From AEGEAN-183 sp964614345 (GTDB taxonomy: Bacteria > Pseudomonadota > Gammaproteobacteria > Magnimaribacterales > Magnimaribacteraceae), in contig CAZTLP010000031.1 of assembly GCA_964614345.1 (NCBI GenBank), forward strand, positions 1 through 14,303: a stretch of DNA of 14,303 nucleotides. Reading direction: 5' to 3'. The notes under the pieces are model-generated. The model had not been told where the DNA came from. It made no database searches and was given only the letters and a program-made list of their open reading frames with translations. Positions 1 to 6,302 of the stretch are shown one piece after another; positions within the stretch are counted from its first letter, which is position 1; the number at the start of each line of letters is the position of its first letter. The position numbers and the translations under genes were made by a program.

Positions 1-37
1 CTCCACCATCATATATTCCGTTAGTGATTAACTTTTC

Positions 38-610
38 TTAACTAAAACTTGTTATCTTTAAATAGTCTTCAATATTTTCTTTTATCCATTCTAAAGTTTC
101 GGTTTTGGTGCCTTGCCATTTCGAACGCCTAAGAATTCCAACTATCCCATGAACTGAAGACCAAATATTATATGCTTTTATTAAGATTTCCTTCTGAGGT
201 TTGTTAGGCATGGTAGCTTTTACTCCTTGAACTAATCCGTCAAATGATGCTCTAGATAGAGCTTCCAAATCTGGATAAAGAGACATGTCTATATCTGTAT
301 TTCCAAACATCAAATCATAAATATGCGGATATTCCAGTCCAAATCTTATGTAATGGGCTCCGTAAGATACAAAAGCATCTTCACTAGCTTGGAAATCCTT
401 CATACCTTTATATAAAAACTGAAAACCTCTTCGCATCACCTCAGCTTTTAGATCATTTTTATTGTTGTAATGTCTATAGGAGGCGGACGTTGATACACCA
501 GCTTTCTTGGCTACAAGTCTCATATTAACTTTCTGCCAAGAATCAGTTTTGCAAATTTCCCAAGCAATTTGAGCCAACTTCTCTTTCAGATTTTTTTTGT
601 GGTAACTCAT
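38..610 (-). CDS. TetR/AcrR-family transcriptional regulator
   Basis: This 190-residue protein has the TetR/AcrR layout. An N-terminal DNA-binding domain spans about residues 8-55, with the helix-turn-helix and recognition helix in RLVAKKAGVSTSASYRHYNN, followed by an all-helical ligand/dimerisation domain. The C-terminal half contains a W-x-x-VHG segment (near residues 149-155, IWSSVHGIVGIL), typical of the WHG-type TetR C-terminal domain. Such proteins are usually dimeric repressors released by a small ligand. The gene is divergent from the oxygenase at 656, with only 45 bases between the start codons, and those bases hold a perfect palindrome. Autoregulation plus control of the oxygenase operon is therefore the natural inference. 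The start at 610 is favoured because a slightly earlier ATG (minus strand) reads M-I-stop. The Shine-Dalgarno is weak (AAGAA). The inducer cannot be predicted. Confidence 0.9.
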   Translation of the reverse strand: MSYHKKNLKEKLAQIAWEICKTDSWQKVNMRLVAKKAGVSTSASYRHYNNKNDLKAEVMRRGFQFLYKGMKDFQASEDAFVSYGAHYIRFGLEYPHIYDLMFGNTDIDMSLYPDLEALSRASFDGLVQGVKATMPNKPQKEILIKAYNIWSSVHGIVGILRRSKWQGTKTETLEWIKENIEDYLKITSFS

Positions 611-617
611 ATCATTC

Positions 618-642
618 TTAATGTATACTTAGTATACATTAA
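618..642. promoter_or_regulatory. 25-bp perfect palindromic operator between tetR and the oxygenase gene
   Basis: Two 12-base arms (TTAATGTATACT and its exact reverse complement) flank a single central T at 630. The size and symmetry match TetR-family operators, and the site lies in the 45-base divergent interval between the regulator start (610) and the oxygenase start (656). Each arm carries a TATACT hexamer, one per strand, resembling a sigma-70 -10 element. A bound dimer would thus cover the candidate -10 elements of both divergent genes. No convincing -35 was found. Binding by the neighbouring TetR protein is inference. Confidence 0.8.
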
Positions 643-655
643 TACAGGAAAAAAA

Positions 656-2026
656 ATGGATAGAAGAAAGTTTTTAAAGTTTACTGGACTGGGTTTAGGC
701 TCTGCTACCTTGCTGGGTTGGGGTTTTAATCGCTTCAATATCTTAGGTAGAGAAAATTATTATCTTCAAGGAAACTTTGCTCCCGTAAAAGAAATAATCA
801 CTGAAGATAGACTCGAGATTGTAGGAAACATTCCCAAGGATTTATCGGGCTTATATTTAAGAAATGGCCCTAATCCAATGAGTCCTCCAAACACAAAAAA
901 ATATCATTGGTTTGGTGGAGAAGGAATGCTACATGGAGTTAGGCTTGATGGCGGTAAAGCAGTTTGGTATAGAAATAGACCTGTGGGAGGAAATAATCCC
1001 AACACACATGTAATTTCTCACGCTAAGAAAATTTATGCCATAGTTGAAGCAGGTGGAAGTCCAGTTGAAATAGACCAAGAACTTAACTCTTTAAATGAAG
1101 AGCCCTTTTATGGAACCCTAAAAACAGGCTTTACTGCCCATACTAAACTAGACCCTGAGTCTAAAGAATTACATGGCATTACATATAATTTTCCAAGAGG
1201 CGCTTATGAAGCTCATCATGTTGTGGTTGGTAAAAATGGAAGAATTAATAGAGCCGATCTATTACCCCTATCTAGTGGAACTATGCTGCATGAATGTGCT
1301 ATCACTGAAAATTATGTCTTGGTTTTTGACCTTTCCATCACTTTCAGTTTTTCGAAGTTAGGTAGAGGGTACTTCCCTTTTTCTTGGAATAACGATCATC
1401 AGGCAAGGATTGGGCTGCTCAACAGAAGAACCAATGATGGGGTTATCAAGTGGTTCAACATAGATCCTTGTTATTTCTTTCATACAGTAAATGCTTACGA
1501 AGATGAAAGAGGCAATGTCATCGTAGATGCCATGAGATACCAAAAAATATTCGATGAAGACTGGAATGGTCCTTTCACTGAATTTCCTCCCATGCTAACC
1601 AGATGGTCCCTTAATTTATCTACGGGCAATGCTTTAGAGCAGCAGTTAGATGACCTTCCTGCTGAATTTCCTAGGATGCATCCCGACTTAAATGGAAAGG
1701 TTAACCGCTATGGCTATGCGTTGGGTGTTGGTTCAGGTCTAAAGCCAGACTTCGGAAGGATTATTAAGTATGACTTTTCTAACAACACCAATGAGGTATA
1801 TGAATTGAGTGAGAAAATGGAAGGAGCAGAACCCGTTTTCATACCCGCAGAAAACCAAAGAAGTGAAGATGAAGGCTACTTAATGCTTTATGTTTATAAC
1901 AAGGAATCAGATAAGAGCGATTTAGTGATCTTTGATGCTCAAAGTATTCAATCAGGTCCTAGAGCAAAAGTTAAATTACCTCAAAGAGTTCCATTCGGTT
2001 TCCACGGTAGTTGGGTTCCTGCCTAG
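656..2026 (+). CDS. Tat-exported carotenoid cleavage oxygenase (RPE65/CCD family)
   Basis: This 456-residue, non-haem Fe(II)-dependent carotenoid/stilbene oxygenase-type protein should cleave a conjugated C=C bond with O2 to give aldehydes or ketones. The four iron-ligand histidines are visible: H162 (TAHTKLDP), H212 (LHECAIT), H276 (FHTVNAYED) and H450 (GFHGSW). The family motif EPVFIP begins at residue 392. The N-terminus MDRRKFLKFTG followed by a glycine-rich hydrophobic stretch is a near-consensus twin-arginine signal, so the folded, metal-loaded enzyme is probably exported. The frame stays open upstream to an ATG at 569, but 656 is chosen for three reasons: 569 lies inside the divergent regulator gene and before the operator, AGGAA sits 5-6 bases before 656, and the Tat motif begins there. 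The hydrolase ATG follows the stop by six bases. The substrate (apocarotenoid, carotenoid, or lignostilbene-like) is unknown. Confidence 0.9.
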   Translation: MDRRKFLKFTGLGLGSATLLGWGFNRFNILGRENYYLQGNFAPVKEIITEDRLEIVGNIPKDLSGLYLRNGPNPMSPPNTKKYHWFGGEGMLHGVRLDGGKAVWYRNRPVGGNNPNTHVISHAKKIYAIVEAGGSPVEIDQELNSLNEEPFYGTLKTGFTAHTKLDPESKELHGITYNFPRGAYEAHHVVVGKNGRINRADLLPLSSGTMLHECAITENYVLVFDLSITFSFSKLGRGYFPFSWNNDHQARIGLLNRRTNDGVIKWFNIDPCYFFHTVNAYEDERGNVIVDAMRYQKIFDEDWNGPFTEFPPMLTRWSLNLSTGNALEQQLDDLPAEFPRMHPDLNGKVNRYGYALGVGSGLKPDFGRIIKYDFSNNTNEVYELSEKMEGAEPVFIPAENQRSEDEGYLMLYVYNKESDKSDLVIFDAQSIQSGPRAKVKLPQRVPFGFHGSWVPA

Positions 2027-2032
2027 TATTTA

Positions 2033-3007
2033 ATGAAAAGACTATTTAAATGGGCTGGGCTGTTATTACTGGCTTTTTTAATTTGTATTATCTATTTAGG
2101 AACTTATTTAGATATTCCTCGAGAACAATTAGAGGCTAAGTATGCTACTGGGGCTTCTCAATTTCTAACTTTAGATGACGGTTCCCGTATTCATTATCGA
2201 GATGAAGGAAACCAGCAAGGTCAAGTCATTGTTCTTGTTCACGGATTCAATGGGTCTTTGTTTAATTTTGAAAGACTTGTTCCGTATTTATCTGAAGACT
2301 ATCGGCTAGTTAGTCTAGATCTTCCAGCTTTTGGTCTTACTGGTGCAATACCATCAGGAGACTACTCAACGGAAAGATTTATGAAAACAATTAATCAGCT
2401 TGTTGATTCTTTAAATATAGAAAAATTCTCAATTGCAGGGAATTCCATGGGAGGTGGAGTGTCATGGAGATACACACTCCAACATCCAGAACAAATTAAT
2501 AGCCTCATATTGATAGCTTCCTCAAGCGTAAGGGTCGCAGGAGAAGAAGAAGCGGAAGCTGATGAGGATGAAAGTTCTCCTTTGGTATGGAGATTATTAT
2601 TTTCTAACTTCACAAGAAAGATCTTATTAGTTTTTACCCCAAAATTCTTTGCCGAACAAGGCTTAAAAACATCAGTTTATGATCAAGATTTGGCTACCGA
2701 AGAATGGGCCAACGAATTTCATGAATTAGCTCTTTTAGAAGGTTCCCGGGAAGCAATTATTTCAATGTTTTCGGGTGATAGGTATGGCAATGAAACCCCT
2801 GAAATATTTAAACAAATTAGTGCTCCTACATTGGTTATTCATGGCGAGGAGGATAACTTAATTGACGTAGAGAGCTCGAAGCATTTTGAAGAGAATATTC
2901 CTGATGTAGCGGTAAAGATTTATTCTAATATAGGTCACTTACCTATGTACGAAGACCCAGAAAGAACGGCGGAAGATATCAGAGATTTTATTGATGCCAT
3001 AAGATGA
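2033..3007 (+). CDS. Membrane-anchored alpha/beta-fold hydrolase
   Basis: This 324-residue alpha/beta hydrolase has a single hydrophobic segment at about residues 8-24, preceded by K2, R3 and K6. By the positive-inside rule this predicts a cytoplasmic N-terminus and a periplasmic catalytic domain. The oxyanion region is HGFNG (70-74), the nucleophile elbow GNSMGG places Ser138, the likely acid is Asp274 (GEED) and the base is His302 (IGHLP). The triad therefore looks complete. An acidic run, EEEAEADEDE (171-180), sits at the entrance to the cap domain. The gene starts six bases after the oxygenase stop with no clear ribosome site, suggesting translational coupling, and its stop overlaps the next start as ATGA. 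It probably acts on an ester, lactone, epoxide or C-C substrate made or accompanied by the oxygenase product; the exact chemistry cannot be assigned. Confidence 0.88.
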   Translation: MKRLFKWAGLLLLAFLICIIYLGTYLDIPREQLEAKYATGASQFLTLDDGSRIHYRDEGNQQGQVIVLVHGFNGSLFNFERLVPYLSEDYRLVSLDLPAFGLTGAIPSGDYSTERFMKTINQLVDSLNIEKFSIAGNSMGGGVSWRYTLQHPEQINSLILIASSSVRVAGEEEAEADEDESSPLVWRLLFSNFTRKILLVFTPKFFAEQGLKTSVYDQDLATEEWANEFHELALLEGSREAIISMFSGDRYGNETPEIFKQISAPTLVIHGEEDNLIDVESSKHFEENIPDVAVKIYSNIGHLPMYEDPERTAEDIRDFIDAIR

Positions 3008-3534
3008 CTGCGGCAGTGATTATTAGGGATGCAATAAATAAAGACATAGATAGTATTTATGAAGTTGTGTCACTTGCCTTCCAGGGAGAGGAAAATGTTC
3101 GGGATGGAGAAATTATCCAAGCTAGATTAGTCAAAGAACTTATTCAAGACAATGACGATATAGTTAATTTAGTAGCAGAAGACTCAGTAATCGTGGGTCA
3201 TGTTTTTGTCTCCCCCGTTACTTTGGAACCAGATGTAGGTTTGTCTTGTGGTCAAGTATCTCCTTTGTCTGTGCTTCCTGAATTTCAATCCAAAGGAATA
3301 GGCAGTGCTCTTATGCAAGCTGTAATTGAGAAGAGCATGAATGAGGGATTGGATGCCTTATTCCTCTTAGGTGACCCTAATTACTACAAAAAATTTGGTT
3401 TTGTCGCTTCTGCCGTTAAAAGTGCCTACGGACCTTCGGAATACTTTCAAGAACTAGAGCTTAAGGCCAATTGTTTAGAATCGCTAAACGTTCATGTACA
3501 TCTAGCATCGGCCTTTATTAGGCTAGAATTGTGA
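3004..3534 (+). CDS. GNAT-family N-acetyltransferase (YhbS-like)
   Basis: This 176-residue protein resembles the YhbS/COG3153 branch of GNAT acetyltransferases. The acetyl-CoA pyrophosphate-binding motif A is visible as Q95-S-K-G-I-G-S within VSPLSVLPEFQSKGIGSAL, and the branch-typical segment LGDPNYYKKFGF lies at about 122-133. Members transfer acetyl from acetyl-CoA to an amine; the acceptor here is unknown. Its ATG overlaps the hydrolase stop (ATGA, 3004-3007), so it is the third gene of the oxygenase operon and its translation is probably coupled. Its role in a catabolic operon is not obvious; it may be a passenger or modify a small-molecule intermediate. Confidence 0.85.
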   Translation: MTAAVIIRDAINKDIDSIYEVVSLAFQGEENVRDGEIIQARLVKELIQDNDDIVNLVAEDSVIVGHVFVSPVTLEPDVGLSCGQVSPLSVLPEFQSKGIGSALMQAVIEKSMNEGLDALFLLGDPNYYKKFGFVASAVKSAYGPSEYFQELELKANCLESLNVHVHLASAFIRLEL

Positions 3535-3551
3535 AAACTGAATTGCTTGGA

Positions 3552-3581
3552 TTGACCCGGAGTTACCTCAATTGCTTAAAT
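3552..3581 (+). promoter_or_regulatory. Weak candidate promoter ahead of the SDR gene
   Basis: In the 73-base interval between the acetyltransferase and the SDR gene, TTGACC (3552-3557, five of six matches to the -35 consensus) is followed after 18 bases by TTAAAT (3576-3581, four of six to the -10). The same interval carries AATTGCTT twice, at 3541-3548 and 3570-3577, flanking and overlapping the candidate. No good Shine-Dalgarno precedes the SDR start. The SDR gene may have its own start of transcription or simply be read from the upstream operon. Confidence 0.25.
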
Positions 3582-3607
3582 TCAAGAACTAATGTAGATT
3601 TGAATTC

Positions 3608-4834
3608 ATGTTGGAATTTATTTTATTAAGTCTTTTAGCTTTATTTCTTATAGTTTGGATATGGATAGACTTTATTCAATTTCTTGCTGAAGGAAAAGAA
3701 GAAGAAAAAGAAGAAGAAATACCTTCTTCCCAATCTGACACGGATGTTTCAACGACAGGAATAACAAAAACTGATGGTCCGGTAGCCGTAACGGGTGCCA
3801 GTGGATACATTGGATCAAGGGTTGTAGAAGACCTAATGCAACAAGGCTATGAAGTCCATGCTTGTGTCAGAGATAAAAGCAATGGAAAGAAAGTTGATCA
3901 TCTCCTCAACCTTAATGGACAAGGGCTTGATGGCAGTGTGCAATTATTTGAAGCCGACCTTTTAAATCCAGGTAGTTACGATCAGGCTTTTTCAGGCTGT
4001 GCAGGAGTCATTCATGCGGGAGCGGCTCTTGGCTTCAATCGAGAAACCCCACAGGAAGTATACGACGGATGTTTTACCCAAAATGAGCACGTGGTTGAGT
4101 CAGTGAAGAAAGCCGGAACTGTAAAACGCTTTGTTTTTACCAGTTCGTTTGCTGCAGTGGGCCACCCCAGAGAGGAAGGTTATGTATTCACGGAGAAAGA
4201 TTGGTGCGGGGACAATGTGGAAGGCTACAGAGGTGCTTGGACCGAAGAAAACATCTCCAAAAACCGTGATATAGCTTACGCTATGGCCAAGGCGAATACC
4301 GAAAAAATGATTTATAAGGCTGCTGAAGAAGACGGGAGCTTTGAGGCTGTTTCCATTAACCCTTTGCATGTCGTTGGACCTTTAATGACTGAAAATCATA
4401 ACCAATTCTTTAGTTGGCAGTTTTTTATTGGGCAATTACTGAAAGGAGAAGATTTTGGTTATATCAATGGCAAGAAGCTTAGAGGCAGCACCATGTTATG
4501 GAATATGGTGGATGTTAGAGATGTAGCAAGAGCACACAGGTTAGGTACCGAAAGTCCTAATGCAAAAAATGGTTCAAGATACATTCTTTCTGCAACCGAT
4601 AGATCAGGCGAAATGTTCACTTGGGAGCTTCAAGCTAAACTAAAAGAGTTGTTTCCTGAAATTGAAAATATTGGTGGTGAAGAAATGGAAGAAGGACAGC
4701 CTAAAGAGAAAACTTATGATTCTCCTAGATCCTACTGCTCATTAGCGATAGAAGAGCTCGGTCTTTCTACTTACTCAATTGAAGATACGTTAAAGGGTAC
4801 AGGGGATTCCTACAGAGCTTTAGATCTTCTTTAA
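3608..4834 (+). CDS. Membrane-anchored NAD(P)-dependent epimerase/reductase (extended SDR, DFR-like)
   Basis: This 408-residue extended short-chain dehydrogenase has an extra N-terminus. Residues 2-20 form a hydrophobic membrane segment, then comes a highly acidic linker (EEEKEEE, 31-37) and a Ser/Thr-rich spacer to about 55. The Rossmann domain begins with GPVAVTGASGYIG (dinucleotide motif 63-69). Catalytic residues are Ser179/180 (FTSSFA), Tyr224 and Lys228 (YAMAK). The family resemblance is to dihydroflavonol 4-reductase/aldehyde-ketone reductase-type SDRs, so reduction of a carbonyl with NADPH, or 3-beta-hydroxysteroid-type oxidation, is plausible. Because it needs NAD(P), the catalytic domain should face the cytoplasm. 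The C-terminus (IEDTLKGTGDSYRALDLL) looks natural, so the gene is complete although the scaffold gap begins 17 bases after its stop. GC content is visibly higher than in the housekeeping half. Confidence 0.88.
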   Translation: MLEFILLSLLALFLIVWIWIDFIQFLAEGKEEEKEEEIPSSQSDTDVSTTGITKTDGPVAVTGASGYIGSRVVEDLMQQGYEVHACVRDKSNGKKVDHLLNLNGQGLDGSVQLFEADLLNPGSYDQAFSGCAGVIHAGAALGFNRETPQEVYDGCFTQNEHVVESVKKAGTVKRFVFTSSFAAVGHPREEGYVFTEKDWCGDNVEGYRGAWTEENISKNRDIAYAMAKANTEKMIYKAAEEDGSFEAVSINPLHVVGPLMTENHNQFFSWQFFIGQLLKGEDFGYINGKKLRGSTMLWNMVDVRDVARAHRLGTESPNAKNGSRYILSATDRSGEMFTWELQAKLKELFPEIENIGGEEMEEGQPKEKTYDSPRSYCSLAIEELGLSTYSIEDTLKGTGDSYRALDLL

Positions 4835-4851
4835 GGCAGTCCAGCTCGGGG

Positions 4852-4951
4852 NNNNNNNNNNNNNNNNNNNNNNNNNNNNNNNNNNNNNNNNNNNNNNNNN
4901 NNNNNNNNNNNNNNNNNNNNNNNNNNNNNNNNNNNNNNNNNNNNNNNNNNN
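4852..4951. other. Assembly gap (100 N)
   Basis: Exactly 100 unknown bases sit here, a conventional placeholder for a scaffold gap of unknown length. The gap removes the 3' part of the SMP-30-like gene on the minus strand. The 17 bases left of the gap (4835-4851) are GC-rich compared with their surroundings and may be low-quality contig end. Any reading frame drawn across the gap is meaningless. Confidence 0.98.
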
Positions 4952-5415
4952 TCTGGTGTAATAACAGTTCCATTAGGAAAAAAAACATTCTCAGCAACTA
5001 CACATGGCTCCTCTCCGGGTCTAACCAAAATTAGATTAGTTGGCTTTATTGGTTCTCCCTCATGTAAATCAAAACCAAAATTTCCCACATAAGCATTACC
5101 CTTCTTATCAACAACCATATCGTTGCAAAAATGCGTGGCTAATTGACTTAAGTCTGCTACCTCAGATAATTCTCCATTACTAAAAGATAATAATTTTTGA
5201 TCGTTCATTGAAACGATAAGCATAGAGCCATCTGGAGACCAGCCCAAACCAGAAGGTTGTTGGGGTGTTTCAACAATGGTTTCCATATTACCCTCGGTAT
5301 CTACAGCCAAAACCCTATGCGTAAAAAAATCAGAGAAATAAAGTCTTCCGTCGTGCCACCTAGGACCTTCGGTAAAAGTTAGGCCCTCAATCAGGACTTC
5401 TGTTTTCTTGCTCAT
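4952..5415 (-). CDS. SMP-30/gluconolactonase-type lactonase, 3' end lost in gap
   Basis: About 154 N-terminal residues of an SMP-30/gluconolaconase/LRE-family six-bladed beta-propeller are present. These metal-dependent enzymes hydrolyse lactones or related esters. Conserved metal-site candidates visible are Glu16 (TEGPRW), Asn98-Asp99 (HFCNDMVVD) and Asn148 (FFPNGTVITP). Family members are normally around 290-300 residues, so nearly half, including the last metal-ligand Asp region, is missing into the 100-N gap. Truncation is an assembly effect, not evidence of a pseudogene. The start at 5415 has a strong GGAGG (plus-strand 5426-5430) about 10 bases upstream. No secretion signal is seen. The gene is divergent from the LLM oxidoreductase across a perfect inverted repeat, suggesting joint control and a shared pathway. 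Confidence 0.85.
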
Positions 5416-5440
5416 GATTTAATTTCCTCCCAATACTTAA

Positions 5441-5460
5441 ACGGATATTTACCTATCCGT
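5441..5460. promoter_or_regulatory. 20-bp inverted-repeat operator between the lactonase and LLM genes
   Basis: ACGGATA (5441-5447) is followed by six bases and then its exact reverse complement TATCCGT (5454-5460). The repeat lies centrally in the 86-base divergent interval between the SMP-30-like start (5415) and the LLM start (5502), as expected for a dimeric repressor or activator site acting on both. A TATAAA (5476-5481) downstream could be the -10 of the LLM gene. The repeat differs from the palindrome at 618-642, so a different regulator, not encoded in the visible sequence, probably binds it. Confidence 0.6.
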
Positions 5461-5501
5461 ATTATTAAAGCAAACTATAAATCAAACCTAAGGAAAGAAA
5501 T

Positions 5502-6302
5502 ATGCATATTGGTTTAATGATTAGAAACATGGGCGATCAATCGACCAGAGAAATCATGGCGGGAGCAGCATTGGCAGCCGAAGAAAGGGAATTTGAATCT
5601 ATCTGGGTGGTAGATCATATTGCCATCCCTCCTGAAGACTCAGAGGGCTCAGGAGGTCGTTATGTCGATATTTTGAGCAGTTTAGCTTGGTTGGCTGGAT
5701 TAACTTCAACAATCAATTTAGGGAGCGGTGTTTTGATCGCACCTTATCGTGAAATCCTACCGACAGCGAAACAAATCGCGAGCATCCAGGAGCTATCGGG
5801 CAATCGTTTGTTATTAGGTATCGGCCTTGGATGGATGGATGCAGAGTTCAAAGCACTTGGGGTTGATCGGAAAACGAGAGGAAAGAAGACGGACGAACTA
5901 TTAACTTTTTTAAATACAGCTTTTAATCAGGATGAGGTCGAATTAAATGAACAAAAATTTTTATTCAAACCCAGACCCCCTAAACCGCCTATTTACATAG
6001 CAGGATCTAAAGATTACTCAATTAAAAGGGCCGTAAAGCATGGGGACGGCTGGATCCCTATTGTGGGTGCACCTGAAGAGTTTGAAGAAAGTTTAGAAAT
6101 TTATCGAGATCTCTGTGACTCTGAAAACAAACCCAGCGACCAAATTAGTGTGGTAAGCAGACTAGATCTTGAAGATAAAAATTTAAGTAAAGAGAAATTA
6201 TTGAAATTTGAAGATATGGGAATAGAGAGAATTGTTTGTGGTTTACCTTATGAAGATCTGGACGATTATTTAAATAAAATAGATTTCATTAAGTCCCTTT
6301 AG
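5502..6302 (+). CDS. LLM-class (luciferase-like) flavin/F420-dependent oxidoreductase
   Basis: This 266-residue TIM-barrel protein belongs to the bacterial luciferase-like superfamily. Evidence is the N-terminal IGLMIRN strand, IWVVDH (34-39), the run INLGSGVLIAPYREILPTAKQ (71-91) and RLLLGIGLGWMDAEFKALGV (102-121), then KPPIYIAGSK (161-170) and the barrel-closing HGDGWIP (180-186). It resembles the subgroup annotated as probable F420-dependent (Rv2161c-like), but many proteobacterial members use reduced FMN as monooxygenases, so the cofactor is unsettled. A Shine-Dalgarno AAGGAA (5490-5495) supports the start. It is divergent from the SMP-30-like lactonase; an oxygenase making a lactone beside a lactonase is a plausible but unproven pairing. 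Its last four bases overlap the 3' end of the convergent heptosyltransferase gene. Confidence 0.87.
   Translation: MHIGLMIRNMGDQSTREIMAGAALAAEEREFESIWVVDHIAIPPEDSEGSGGRYVDILSSLAWLAGLTSTINLGSGVLIAPYREILPTAKQIASIQELSGNRLLLGIGLGWMDAEFKALGVDRKTRGKKTDELLTFLNTAFNQDEVELNEQKFLFKPRPPKPPIYIAGSKDYSIKRAVKHGDGWIPIVGAPEEFEESLEIYRDLCDSENKPSDQISVVSRLDLEDKNLSKEKLLKFEDMGIERIVCGLPYEDLDDYLNKIDFIKSL

Noticed and set aside
1..37. Possible start of another minus-strand gene (ATG at plus 10-12 or 7-9) just downstream of the regulator
   Set aside because: Only three or four codons are inside the window, too little to support a gene.
569..655. A longer oxygenase frame starting at an ATG at 569
   Set aside because: It would begin inside the divergent regulator gene and read through the palindrome; the ATG at 656 has a Shine-Dalgarno and starts the Tat motif.
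1173..1543. Small frames inside the oxygenase gene and similar short frames inside other genes
   Set aside because: They lie opposite or out of frame with strongly supported genes, show no family motifs and have no ribosome sites.
4831..4851. An apparent C-terminus (PRAGLP-stop) of the lactonase read through the Ns
   Set aside because: The gap length is unknown so the frame cannot be carried across, and the protein would be far shorter than its family.
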